In this document: positions 26,843 to 35,224 of the stretch, piece by piece
Layout: each line of letters starts with the position of its first letter
Numbering within the stretch: position 1 is the stretch's first letter
From: Acinetobacter sp. WCHAc010034
GTDB taxonomy: Bacteria; Pseudomonadota; Gammaproteobacteria; Pseudomonadales; Moraxellaceae
Length of the DNA: 64,000 nucleotides
Direction: 5' to 3'
Assembly (NCBI RefSeq): GCF_001696615.3
Contig: NZ_CP032279.1
Coordinates: 372,001 to 436,000, forward strand
Program-made: the position numbers and the translations under genes
Notes under the pieces: model-generated
What the model was told of the DNA's origin: nothing
The model's database searches: none
Seen by the model: only the letters and a program-made list of their open reading frames with translations

Positions 26843-27196
26843 ATGCTTAAGATGATGGATGTACTCGAGCAAAGCTTGGTACAGAATTTCTCCGACTCCC
26901 TATTTTCACCTGCAGAACAATGCGATGCGCAGTTCAGCCAAGAGCTGCTGAATGTTGCGGATATTGATCTGCAAAATATTGTGTCTGCATTTTTCATGCG
27001 CGCTGACGCTGCTGATATTGCGCATGCGCTGGATATTCAGGCGGAAACTGCTGAAGCGATTCAGGCAGGCGCCGACTTGAAAGACGAAGCGTTTATGACT
27101 GCAACTGCAAAAATCGTCGCGTATTGCCTTGCGCTTGAAACCGATGCTTTCAATCAGGTTGATGTGCCGGACAGCCTGCAGGATTATCCGATGTAA
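26843..27196 (+). CDS. small acidic hypothetical protein, 117 aa
   Basis: This soluble, strongly acidic, helix-rich protein (MMDVLEQSLVQNF, DIAHALDIQAETAEAIQAGADL) has no signal peptide or recognised domain. A very strong terminator follows at 27231, which supports an expressed single gene. Its 5' region is AT-rich and could hold a promoter, though no consensus is clear. Met4 or Met5 are alternative starts. I do not recognise the family. It probably belongs to a lineage-restricted set of conserved small proteins. Confidence 0.72.
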   Translation: MLKMMDVLEQSLVQNFSDSLFSPAEQCDAQFSQELLNVADIDLQNIVSAFFMRADAADIAHALDIQAETAEAIQAGADLKDEAFMTATAKIVAYCLALETDAFNQVDVPDSLQDYPM

Positions 27197-27230
27197 TGCT
27201 GCCCAAACCGGAAAGCGGCCATTAGGCCGG

Positions 27231-27268
27231 ATGCCAGTCAATGAAGAATTGACTGGCATTTTATTTTA
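27231..27268 (+). terminator. strong terminator after the 117-aa gene
   Basis: A perfect 12-base stem, ATGCCAGTCAAT with ATTGACTGGCAT, is followed by TTTATTTT. It lies between convergent genes. Confidence 0.93.
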
Positions 27269-27285
27269 AAGGAGGTTTTCCGCCT

Positions 27286-28104
27286 TTAATGCGGCCATTG
27301 TCCCAAAGTCACGCGGTCATTGCCGCCGTAATCCTTAACGGTGCGCACCTGCTTATAGCCGGCCTGGGTAAAGATATGGCGTACTGCATCGCCTTGATCA
27401 TAGCCATGCTCCAGCACCACCCAGCCGTCCACAGTCAAATGCTTTTTGCCCTGCTGGATAATCAACTCCAAATCCGCCAAGCCATGCTTGTCCGCCACCA
27501 AAGCGCGTTCAGGCTCTGTGGCCAAATCCTGCATGTGCTCATCTTCAGCGTCGATATACGGCGGATTGGACACAATCACATCAAAAAATTCACGGCCCAA
27601 AGGCTTAAACCAGGAACCGCAGACAAACCTCACATGCTCCAAATCATGCTTTTCGGCATTAAACTGCGCCACTTCCAAAGTCGGCTCATAAATATCCGTT
27701 GCCGTCACCGCCCAGTCCGGGCGCTCGCTGGCAATCGACAGCGCGACTGCGCCTGTGCCTGTGCCCAAGTCCACAATGCGCGCATCTTCAGGCACATCCA
27801 AATGCAGGACGGTTTCGACCAGCACTTCGGTATCCGGGCGCGGCACCAGCGTATCTTTAGTGACTTTTAAATCCAGCGTCCAAAACGGCTGCGACCCGGT
27901 CACATAAGCCAGCGGCTCGCCGGCGGCAATCCGCGCCAAACTGGCAGTATACTGCTGTTCCTGCGCTGCGGTCAGCTCCTGATCCTTTTTCATAACCAGA
28001 TCAAAAGCATCAATTTTAGTAATGTGTTCGAGCAGCCATGCATTTTCCTGACGCTCATAGCTTTCAGGTTCGCCGCGTAAAGCCAAGGCCTGTGCAATAT
28101 TCAT
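27286..28104 (-). CDS. prmC: peptide chain release factor N5-glutamine methyltransferase
   Basis: PrmC methylates the Gln of the GGQ motif in release factors RF1 and RF2, which raises their activity on the ribosome. The 272-residue protein has the SAM-binding motif VDLGTGTGAVAL (Asp112-Gly118) and the catalytic NPPY motif (Asn180-Tyr183), which holds the glutamine. It begins immediately after the prfA stop (TAA-ATG), so it is translated from the prfA transcript, next to the gene for its own substrate. Confidence 0.97.
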   Translation of the reverse strand: MNIAQALALRGEPESYERQENAWLLEHITKIDAFDLVMKKDQELTAAQEQQYTASLARIAAGEPLAYVTGSQPFWTLDLKVTKDTLVPRPDTEVLVETVLHLDVPEDARIVDLGTGTGAVALSIASERPDWAVTATDIYEPTLEVAQFNAEKHDLEHVRFVCGSWFKPLGREFFDVIVSNPPYIDAEDEHMQDLATEPERALVADKHGLADLELIIQQGKKHLTVDGWVVLEHGYDQGDAVRHIFTQAGYKQVRTVKDYGGNDRVTLGQWPH

Positions 28105-29193
28105 TTAACCACCATTCTGCTGTGCCAATAATGCCAGCTGATCAGCCTGATATTCACGGTGCAGGCTGTCCAGCAGTTCAGTTAAGTCGCCTTCCATGAC
28201 CGCATCCAGCTTGTATAAAGTCAGGTTAATGCGGTGATCGGTCATGCGGCCTTGCGGATAGTTATAGGTGCGGATGCGCTCTGAACGGTCACCTGAACCG
28301 ACCAAGTCGCGGCGCATTTCAGAGGTCGCAGCATCGGCGGCCGCGCGCTTGGCATTTTCCAGGCGCGACACCAGCAAAGCCATCGCTTTGGCTTTGTTTT
28401 TATGCTGTGAACGCTCATCCTGGCATTCCACCACGGTTCCTGTAGGAATATGGGTAATGCGCACCGCAGAGTCGGTTTTGTTAATGTGCTGGCCGCCCGC
28501 ACCCGATGCGCGGTAAGTGTCAATACGCAGTTCCGATGGATTGATCTCCACCGTGGTGTCCACATCAATTTCCGGCAGAATTGCCACAGTGCATGCAGAG
28601 GTATGCACACGGCCTTGCGATTCGGTTGCAGGCACACGCTGCACGCGATGCGCGCCGCTTTCAAATTTCAGGCGGCCGTAAACCCCATCGCCGTTAATCA
28701 GGCAGATCACTTCCTTATAGCCGCCGTGCTCGCCTTCATTTTCAGACAGGATTTCCAAACGCCAGCCCTGAGTTTCTGCATATTTGCTGTACATGCGGAA
28801 TAAGTCGCCGGAGAAAATCGCAGCTTCATCACCGCCGGTTCCGGCGCGGATTTCCAGATACGCAGAGTTGGCGTCATTCGGGTCTTTCGGAATCATCAAA
28901 ATGTTCAGATCAGCTTCCAGCTGTTCAATTAAGGCTTTATTTTCCTTAATCTCTTCCTGCGCCATTTCTTTAAAGTCAGGATCGGACAGCATGGCTTCCG
29001 CAGTTTCAATGTCTTCTTCCGCCTGCCGGTATTTGCGCCACACATCGGTGATTTCGCTCAGGTCGCTGTGCTCGCGCGACAGCTGGCGGAAACGCTTATT
29101 GTCAGAAATTACTTCGACATCTGCAAGCAAGGCATTTAATTCTTCGTGACGGTCAGACAGCTGATCTAAGCGTAAGCGCAGCGATTCTTTCAT
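28105..29193 (-). CDS. prfA: peptide chain release factor 1
   Basis: RF1 ends translation at UAA and UAG. The 362-residue length is standard. The recognition tripeptide of RF1, Pro-Ala-Thr at 188-190, and the catalytic GGQ at 233-235 ([15 protein letters not shown]) are both present. The domain 1 coiled region occupies the N-terminus. It is the first gene of a two-gene operon with prmC. Upstream (29194-29632) is a 440-base gap that must contain its promoter. Confidence 0.98.
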   Translation of the reverse strand: MKESLRLRLDQLSDRHEELNALLADVEVISDNKRFRQLSREHSDLSEITDVWRKYRQAEEDIETAEAMLSDPDFKEMAQEEIKENKALIEQLEADLNILMIPKDPNDANSAYLEIRAGTGGDEAAIFSGDLFRMYSKYAETQGWRLEILSENEGEHGGYKEVICLINGDGVYGRLKFESGAHRVQRVPATESQGRVHTSACTVAILPEIDVDTTVEINPSELRIDTYRASGAGGQHINKTDSAVRITHIPTGTVVECQDERSQHKNKAKAMALLVSRLENAKRAAADAATSEMRRDLVGSGDRSERIRTYNYPQGRMTDHRINLTLYKLDAVMEGDLTELLDSLHREYQADQLALLAQQNGG

Positions 29194-29632
29194 TATTCAA
29201 AATATCTCAATACAGCCTGTTACAAGGCGCGGGCCTGAACAGATAAAGCTAAAAATTTGCGCCTAGTTTACCGATTCTGGGTTTTAAATGACATCTTTAT
29301 TGCTTGCACCAAGCTGAAACTTATTCAAGGGCACGCCATCGGGCGGCAGGCTGAACACGCGCATCCATGCCAGATGCATAGCACCGGCAGCCCGTTAAAG
29401 CAGCTGCATGCCGGCAGTCAAAACCGCGCGGTTCCGCCGCATTTATGCGCCGCAGCCCGGCATTGATCACTTTTAAATCTGATTTCCAGCATTTGTTACA
29501 AAGCGACACAATGCGGAAACTAAAGCACAGCATTTTGCGGATGACTCTCCACATTTTCAGAGAGGCCTTTTGTTAGATTTGCCCCATCAGATAAATTACA
29601 ACAGTCCGAATGCATTGGACATGGAGTGCACC
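29194..29632. other. 440-base divergent intergenic region
   Basis: This lies between prfA (minus) and the first glycine-zipper gene (plus), so both promoters should be here. I see no convincing small gene, terminator or repeat. Open frames in it lack ribosome-binding sites. Confidence 0.6.
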
Positions 29633-30061
29633 ATGAAACTGAACGCTATCTTGCTCAGCGCCACGCTGGCAGCGGCATCTTTATTTACCGTTAGCGCGCA
29701 TGCTGACAGCACAACCCGCGTAGCGGCCGCCAGCGCCTTAGGCAGCGTAGCAGGCACAGCAATCGGTAAAAATATGGGCGGCACAACCGGCGCGACCATT
29801 GGCGCAGCCTTAGGCGGCGCGGGCGGCGCAGCCGTTGCAAGCGATAAGCGCAACCGCACAGAATCCGCTATTGGCGGCGCTTTAGGCGGCGGCGCAGGCT
29901 ATACGGTCGGCAAGAGCATGGGCGGCACCAACGGCGGCTATATCGGCGCGGCGGCTGGCGCAGCAGGCGGCGCGGCTTTAGGCAATAAAATCTCTAAAGA
30001 TAAAGCCTACGAGAAAAAGCAGCAGCGCAAATACAAAAAACACCGCCGCCATCACCACTAA
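29633..30061 (+). CDS. exported glycine-zipper protein, 142 aa, basic His-rich tail
   Basis: The ATG at 29633 has GGAG upstream and gives a clear signal peptide (MKLNAILLSATLAAASLF, cleavage after AHA). The mature part is a run of glycine-zipper repeats (GTAIGKNMGGTTGATIGAALGG-type, twice), a pattern of outer-membrane or envelope proteins that pack as helical hairpins. It ends in a Lys/Arg/His-rich tail (KKHRRHHH). A close paralog follows at 30288. Its function is unknown; such proteins are often stress-related surface proteins. Confidence 0.85.
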   Translation: MKLNAILLSATLAAASLFTVSAHADSTTRVAAASALGSVAGTAIGKNMGGTTGATIGAALGGAGGAAVASDKRNRTESAIGGALGGGAGYTVGKSMGGTNGGYIGAAAGAAGGAALGNKISKDKAYEKKQQRKYKKHRRHHH

Positions 30062-30077
30062 GAGGCAGCGCTAAAAC

Positions 30078-30099
30078 AGCACCTTCGGGTGCTTTTTTT
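30078..30099 (+). terminator. terminator after the first glycine-zipper gene
   Basis: GCACC-TTCG-GGTGC followed by seven T. Confidence 0.95.
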
Positions 30100-30287
30100 G
30101 GCTTGATTATGCAGGATGATGCGCGCAAGCCGGCCGCTTTAAAGGCAATCGTGAAGGCATTGCGCAGAGCGTTTACAGATTCATTACCAAACGCATCATT
30201 TTAATCATAATGCCCTCCACGCTCATCTCAACATCTCCGCTTATCTTAATCTCAAGACACAATTGATATGCTTTATAGAAGGGAATC

Positions 30288-30830
30288 ATGAAAATCAATA
30301 AAATTCTATTCGGCGCGGCCATTACAGCTTCCGCTTTTGCAATGACCGCAGCCAACGCAGGCAGCACCACCAATACCGCCCTGACCTCAGCCCTCGGCGG
30401 TGTGGTCGGCGCTGCAGTGGGACAGAAAATGGGCGGCCAAACCGGCGCAATGATTGGTTCAGCCATTGGCGGCGGCGCAGGCGCGGCAGCTTCTGCCAAC
30501 AAGCGTGACCGCAATGGCGCCATCATCGGCGGCGCATTAGGCGGCGCGGGCGGCTACACCGTCGGCAAAAACATGGGCGGCACCAATGGCGGCTATATCG
30601 GCGCAGCGGCCGGCTCTGCAGGCGGCGCTGTTTTAGGGCAGAAAGTCAGTGAAGACCGGCGCTATGATGATGAGCGCTATGACCGCCGTTACGACGATGA
30701 AGACCGTTATGACCGGCGCTACAGCGGCAAAGGCTACCGCTACAATGACGGCCGCTATAACGACCGCGGCTATTACAGCAAAGACAATGGCCGCCATTTA
30801 GGCCACTATAAAAATGGCAAGCGCCGTTAA
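30288..30830 (+). CDS. exported glycine-zipper protein, 180 aa, Arg-Tyr-Asp-rich tail
   Basis: The signal peptide is MKINKILFGAAITASAFAM with likely cleavage after ANA. The glycine-zipper core is nearly the same as in the gene before it (GYTVGKNMGGTNGGYIGAAAG), so the two arose by duplication. The tail is different: repeated Asp/Arg/Tyr units (RRYDDEDRYDRRY) and a Gly/Tyr-rich end (YNDGRYNDRGYYS), followed by GHYKNGKRR. Such low-complexity tails are surface- or RNA-binding-like in style, but no function can be assigned. Own promoter region and own terminator. Confidence 0.87.
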   Translation: MKINKILFGAAITASAFAMTAANAGSTTNTALTSALGGVVGAAVGQKMGGQTGAMIGSAIGGGAGAAASANKRDRNGAIIGGALGGAGGYTVGKNMGGTNGGYIGAAAGSAGGAVLGQKVSEDRRYDDERYDRRYDDEDRYDRRYSGKGYRYNDGRYNDRGYYSKDNGRHLGHYKNGKRR

Positions 30831-30853
30831 TTCCGCAGCTGCAGCATGAAAAA

Positions 30854-30873
30854 AGCGCCTTCGGGCGCTTATT
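30854..30873 (+). terminator. terminator after the second glycine-zipper gene
   Basis: AGCGCC-TTCG-GGCGCT followed by TATTC; the T-run is short. Confidence 0.7.
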
Positions 30874-31044
30874 CAAGCCTAAATAATATTGCCTTCCCGC
30901 CTCTGGCTCAGCCAACTCACTCCTCTTCCCCAAAATGCTCAGCCTGCTTTCTAGGCTTCATCAGCAAGAAACACCTTAAAATTAAGAGGCGCCCGCGTCT
31001 GGCAGGCGTCCCGAATTAAATTACGCGCCAAGTCCCAGCCTTGC

Positions 31045-31278
31045 TTAAACCGCCTTCCACTGCTGATGGACTTCGTCCGAACATTTATTCAGCATCACCT
31101 GATTGTCCCGGATTTCCTGAACCCAGGAAACAGGAATCAGATGATGCATGCCGTCACTGGACTCGTGACGCGTCAGCTTAAGCTGGTCAGTGCCTTCAAG
31201 ATGATCGACCGTGCCGACTTTTGTCCCGCAGGACGCAATAACATCTGCATGCTTTTGAATACTTTGAAGATCAATCAT
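31045..31278 (-). CDS. DUF2171 family protein, 77 aa
   Basis: This small soluble protein has an AGGAG before the ATG. The sequence (IQKHADVIASCGTKVGTVDHLEG, then LKLTRHESSDGMHHLIPVSWV) matches the DUF2171 pattern, a small PRC-barrel-like fold. Members are often found with general stress genes, but the biochemical role is unknown. It is encoded alone, on the minus strand. A GC-rich imperfect hairpin around 30990-31015 may end its transcript. Confidence 0.85.
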   Translation of the reverse strand: MIDLQSIQKHADVIASCGTKVGTVDHLEGTDQLKLTRHESSDGMHHLIPVSWVQEIRDNQVMLNKCSDEVHQQWKAV

Positions 31279-31642
31279 GAGCTACTCCTATTGCATCAAA
31301 TATGCCTTATTAATCTATCGGATCGGCACAGAAAATCCGTCAAATGTTTAAAACATACACATGAAGATAATCAAGCCTTACAATCTAAAACGCTGCGGTA
31401 AAAAGGTCATAAAATGAAACAATCCGCGCAATAGCAATCATGAAACTCCAGCAGCTGTACACTGCAGGCTATTTATAAGGCGCAAAAGCTGATGAATGCC
31501 GGATGCAAAGCAGCGGGCTTGGAACATGCTGCGCATAATGCGCCGGGCAATTCAGCCCTTACGCAGAGTATCGATAATTTTCGATATACATCGCCCAACT
31601 TATATCGTATTATTTCGATATAAGAAATCAGCGAGATCAGCT
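31279..31642. other. 360-base divergent region with operator-like palindromes
   Basis: No gene is seen. Near the right end, two perfect inverted repeats of one type lie just upstream of the luciferase-like gene (see 31569-31622). The left part should hold the promoter of the DUF2171 gene. Confidence 0.6.
31569..31622 (+). promoter_or_regulatory. tandem palindromes, candidate operator of the luciferase-like gene
   Basis: TATCGA/TCGATA with a 6-base spacer (31569-31586) and TATATCG/CGATATA with an 8-base spacer (31601-31622) share the TCGATA/TATCGA half-site. They lie 20-75 bases upstream of the start codon, a normal place for a repressor site. Confidence 0.55.
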
Positions 31643-32650
31643 ATGCGCTCATTGCAAGCAGTTAAATTTTCCATTTTAGAACTGGCGCCTGTGCGCGACG
31701 ATAAAAGCATCCGGTTTGCCTTAAACCATGCGCTGGAACTGGCCCAGCATGCTGAAAGGCTCGGCTATGACCGCTTCTGGCTAGCAGAACACCACAACAT
31801 GGACGGCATCGCCAGCTCGGCAACAGCGGTTTTGCTCGGCTATATTCTGGCCAACACTTCAACTTTAAAAGTAGGCTCCGGAGGCATTATGCTGCCGAAC
31901 CACGCCCCCTTGGTGGTTGCAGAACAATTCGGCACCTTGGCAACGCTGTATCCAAACCGAATTGAGCTGGGGCTTGGGCGCGCCCCGGGCACAGACCCCG
32001 CCACTATGCGCGCATTGCGCCGCGGGCGTCAGGAAACCGAAGAGCAGTTCCCGCAGGATGTAGCGGAGATTTTACGCTATTTTGATGACGCGCAGCCGCA
32101 GCAGCGCATTACCGCAACGCCGGGCCAAGGCACGCATGTTCCCGTCTGGCTGCTGGGTTCCAGCCTGTTCAGCGCGCAGCTGGCCGCCAAGCTTGGCCTG
32201 CCTTATTCCTTCGCCTCCCATTTTGCGCCACGCATGCTCAGCCAAGCCATTCAGCTGTACCGCGACAGCTTTGAGCCTTCGCAGTATTTAGACCGGCCTT
32301 ATGTGTCAATGGGCGTGCCAGCGGTTGTGGCGCAGACCGATGAAGAAGCGCACTATTTGGCCAGCAGCGCCTACCAGCGGGTTTTGGGCCTGATGCGCGG
32401 CCACAGCCTGAAGCTTAAAGCGCCCGTCCCAAGCATGCAGAACCTGTGGTCGCCTGCCGAAAAAATGTCTGTAGACAATTTTTACGCTATGGCGCAAATC
32501 GGCTCAAACAGCACCGTCAAAGTGGGTCTGGAAGGCCTTTTGGCAAAATACGATGTCGATGAGTTTATTTTCACCTGCGATATTTACGATACAGACAAAC
32601 GCATAGAAAACTTTGAGCGCCTGATGCAGATTAAGCATGAAGCCGCCTAG
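31643..32650 (+). CDS. luciferase-like (LLM class) flavin-dependent monooxygenase, YhbW-like
   Basis: This 335-residue TIM-barrel protein belongs to the bacterial luciferase-like superfamily. These enzymes use reduced flavin and oxygen. The start [20 protein letters not shown] and the motifs [46 protein letters not shown] and [10 protein letters not shown] place it in the YhbW branch, whose substrate is not known. The start at 31643 is chosen because the upstream extension to 31496 runs through the operator-like palindromes and has no family sequence. A strong terminator follows at 32678. Confidence 0.92.
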   Translation: MRSLQAVKFSILELAPVRDDKSIRFALNHALELAQHAERLGYDRFWLAEHHNMDGIASSATAVLLGYILANTSTLKVGSGGIMLPNHAPLVVAEQFGTLATLYPNRIELGLGRAPGTDPATMRALRRGRQETEEQFPQDVAEILRYFDDAQPQQRITATPGQGTHVPVWLLGSSLFSAQLAAKLGLPYSFASHFAPRMLSQAIQLYRDSFEPSQYLDRPYVSMGVPAVVAQTDEEAHYLASSAYQRVLGLMRGHSLKLKAPVPSMQNLWSPAEKMSVDNFYAMAQIGSNSTVKVGLEGLLAKYDVDEFIFTCDIYDTDKRIENFERLMQIKHEAA

Positions 32651-32677
32651 AGCGCATCCAGCCTGACATCCGCCTAA

Positions 32678-32706
32678 AGCGCCGCATTGATGCGGCGCTT
32701 TTTTAT
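32678..32706 (+). terminator. terminator after the luciferase-like gene
   Basis: AGCGCCGCA pairs with TGCGGCGCT, followed by six T. Confidence 0.95.
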
Positions 32707-32810
32707 TTCATTGCGCCACCTCAGCCGCATATCAAATCGCCATTGCCTTCCCGGCGCTTTTCAGCATAATAAAATGCATGGCAGCCAACACTAAAAATAA
32801 GGATAACAGC

Positions 32811-33278
32811 ATGAATCAATACATTAATAAACCCACGCCCGCTTTTGTGGCCGCCAGCTGGGCCGCGCTATTTGCCGGCGCCGCCGCATACGGCATTGGC
32901 CTGTTCAATGCAGACATGCTGCTGAACGAAAAAGGCTATTACCTGGTTTTGATTCTATACGGGCTTTTTTCCGCTGTTTCCCTGCAGAAAATCATCCGCG
33001 ATAAAATTGAAGGCATGCATGTCACACATATTTATTACGGGCTGTGCTGGGCCTCTGTCGCCATCTGCATCGCCCTGCTGGCTATCGGCCTGTTTAATGC
33101 CAATTTGGCCCTGAGTGAAAAAGGCTTCTATATTATGGCCTTTTTGCTCAGCCTCTTCGGCGCGGTTGCGGTACAGAAAAATATCCGCGATATGGAATAC
33201 CTGCGCCAGCACAATCAAAGCGCTCATTTAGAACTGAAAAACACGCCATCCATTGCGGAAAGCGAACATAACGATTAG
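32811..33278 (+). CDS. yiaA: YiaA/YiaB-family inner membrane protein
   Basis: This 155-residue protein contains four membrane segments in two repeated halves. Each half has the family pattern G(L/I)(F/L)NA-LxEKGYY (GLFNADMLLNEKGYYLVL and GLFNANLALSEKGFYIMA), the signature of the YiaA/YiaB domain. AAGGA before the ATG at 32811 supports this start over the longer frame at 32778. The function of the family is unknown. It is a single gene. Confidence 0.92.
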   Translation: MNQYINKPTPAFVAASWAALFAGAAAYGIGLFNADMLLNEKGYYLVLILYGLFSAVSLQKIIRDKIEGMHVTHIYYGLCWASVAICIALLAIGLFNANLALSEKGFYIMAFLLSLFGAVAVQKNIRDMEYLRQHNQSAHLELKNTPSIAESEHND

Positions 33279-33459
33279 CAATCAAGGGCCTGCGCACAGC
33301 AGGCCCGCTCTTTTCAATACCTCCAAAGCCAGAGCCGCTGTTGATTTAAAGATGACTGTTCAGATTTCATTCAGCGCTTTACCTGCCCGCAATTCTCCGC
33401 TATCAATAGAGGCATAAATACAGCCAACCGCATAAAACGAAAAATACTGGAATAATCAT

Positions 33460-34020
33460 ATGGCCACTTTTAAGCAGGATGCTTCCCATCATGCCTTTAG
33501 AAATGCAGCGCAGGACTTTCAGGCATTTCAAGGCGCTTTAGTGCAATCTACAGCAATGAAGGATTTCGATTTCAGCGGCAAAAATGTCGCCATCCTCAGC
33601 ATCGATCAGGATTCCGCCAGCCTGCTTGCAGCGGTCTGCGATCAGGCGGCGCAGGTTGCCGTGTTTCAGATTCATCCGCATTTTGTGCTGCCCAAAACGG
33701 AGCGCTTCATGCAGAAACTGATTCAGCATCCGCTGGTCATTAAAAACCGGCGCCTGTTCAACAACCGCATCAAAAGCCTGCTGGCGCTGCGCTTTCTGGA
33801 AGATCAGGTCAAGGACACCTGGCTGAAGCACTTGCTGATGCCGAATACTGCCATTCAGCATAAGGTGTTTCTAAAGTCTGACCATTATTACGCCTCGCTG
33901 CAGCGCGCAAACTGCACGCTGGTCACTTGGCCGATTGTCAAAGTGCACAGTCACGGCATACAAGCCATCAACGGCCATATTTATCCCTGCGATGTGATTG
34001 TTTACCATGGCGAGGCATAG
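33460..34020 (+). CDS. degenerate flavin monooxygenase-like protein, 186 aa
   Basis: The sequence aligns by eye with the central part of flavin-containing / Baeyer-Villiger monooxygenases. GKNVAILSIDQDSASLL corresponds to their second dinucleotide motif, followed by QVAVFQIHPHFVLP and, near the end, DHYYASLQRANCTLVTWPI and PCDVIVYHG. The Gly-rich motif has lost its glycines, the N-terminal FAD domain is absent, and the protein stops where the family normally continues. It has a plausible GGA ribosome site and no internal stop. It may be a pseudogene-like remnant or a repurposed non-catalytic protein. Confidence 0.7.
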   Translation: MATFKQDASHHAFRNAAQDFQAFQGALVQSTAMKDFDFSGKNVAILSIDQDSASLLAAVCDQAAQVAVFQIHPHFVLPKTERFMQKLIQHPLVIKNRRLFNNRIKSLLALRFLEDQVKDTWLKHLLMPNTAIQHKVFLKSDHYYASLQRANCTLVTWPIVKVHSHGIQAINGHIYPCDVIVYHGEA

Positions 34021-34195
34021 CGCTTTAAATGCCGGAAAAACTGGCTCGCGGATATTTGCGCATGAATTGCAACCGCAGCAGGATTTAAGAACCGGAAAAA
34101 CAGCGCGCCCGGCTGCCGTCCAGCAGCATTGCCGTGCAGTTTTTTGATATTATTTTCATATAATAAAGCACGTTATTTTCTATTTATTTGAAACT

Positions 34196-34219
34196 GAAAA
34201 GAGCCGCATTGCGCGGCTC
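34196..34219 (-). terminator. terminator of ppsR
   Basis: On the minus strand GAGCCGC pairs with GCGGCTC, followed by TTTTCA. It lies just after the ppsR stop. Confidence 0.75.
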
Positions 34220-34234
34220 CTGCCGGCACGCAGC

Positions 34235-35071
34235 TTAACCGATGCGGCGCTTCAAGCCGGTCATTTGCAGTACGCGGGTTGAAATTTCTTCAATCGACAT
34301 CTCTGAAACATTGAGATATTTAATCCCTTCAGAAATGTAAATCCCCTCCACCGCGCGCAGCTCCATCTGGCACTGGTTGAAACTGGCATAGCGGCTGTTG
34401 GCTTTGCGCTCGCTGCGGATGGCAACCAGGCGCTCAGCGTCAATCATCAGGCCGAAAAGCTTGTGCTTATGCGCCTTTAACACCGAAGGCAGGCGGTTAT
34501 CGTCTAAATCTTCTTCAGTCAGCGGGTAGTTTGCCACACGGATGCCGAACTGCAGTGAAAGGTAGATGGAGGTCGGGGTTTTGCCTGAGCGCGACACGCC
34601 TATTAAGATCAGGTCAGCCTTGTCATAGTGGCGGGTGCGCGCGCCGTCATCATTATCCAGGGCAAAATGCACCGCATCAATGCGCGCCTTGTAAGACTCT
34701 GAATCCGTCACGGCATGGGTTTGCCCGACTAAAGTCGTAGGGGAAGTTCCCAATTCATCCGACAGTTTACTGATAAGACCCTCAAATACATCAAGATTTA
34801 TAGCATTTGCTGTATTGATGATGTCGCGCGCATACGGGTCTACCAGCGTATCAAAAACCAGCGGCTTTTGCCCGTCCAGCTGCGCGCGCTGATTGATCTC
34901 AGCCACCACATTCATGGCTGCTTCTTCAGATGTAATATAAGGAATAATATGAATGTCAAAATCAACATGCGGAAACTGCGCAAGCAGTGAGTGTCCAAGG
35001 GTTTCAGCGGTAATAGCGGTACCGTCTGAAATAAAAAAAACACTGCGCCGGATTTGTTTACCTTCTGACAT
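34235..35071 (-). CDS. ppsR: phosphoenolpyruvate synthase regulatory protein (kinase/pyrophosphorylase)
   Basis: PpsR (DUF299 family) is a bifunctional enzyme that inactivates PEP synthase by ADP-dependent threonine phosphorylation and reactivates it by phosphate-dependent removal. The 278-residue protein shows the family start RSVFFISDGTAITAETLG and the P-loop IGVSRSGKT (158-165). The ATG at 35071 has GAGGAG upstream; a TTG 15 bases earlier coincides with that site and is rejected. It is divergent from its target gene ppsA with a shared 150-base control region, the standard arrangement. Confidence 0.97.
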   Translation of the reverse strand: MSEGKQIRRSVFFISDGTAITAETLGHSLLAQFPHVDFDIHIIPYITSEEAAMNVVAEINQRAQLDGQKPLVFDTLVDPYARDIINTANAINLDVFEGLISKLSDELGTSPTTLVGQTHAVTDSESYKARIDAVHFALDNDDGARTRHYDKADLILIGVSRSGKTPTSIYLSLQFGIRVANYPLTEEDLDDNRLPSVLKAHKHKLFGLMIDAERLVAIRSERKANSRYASFNQCQMELRAVEGIYISEGIKYLNVSEMSIEEISTRVLQMTGLKRRIG

Positions 35072-35224
35072 TAAAATTCTCCTCAAATATTTGTCTTAGT
35101 GCTATATAATCTTTATAGTAAACCATCTTACATGACTATCTCTTAGTTAAATCAAAATGCTAAGTTTTTTGTTATAATTTCATGCCAAGATAGTGATTAA
35201 TACTGCAAAAGTGGAGTAACAACT

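Noticed and set aside
31496..31642. N-terminal extension of the luciferase-like protein
   Set aside because: It runs through the operator-like palindromes and has no family sequence; the ATG at 31643 starts the conserved part.
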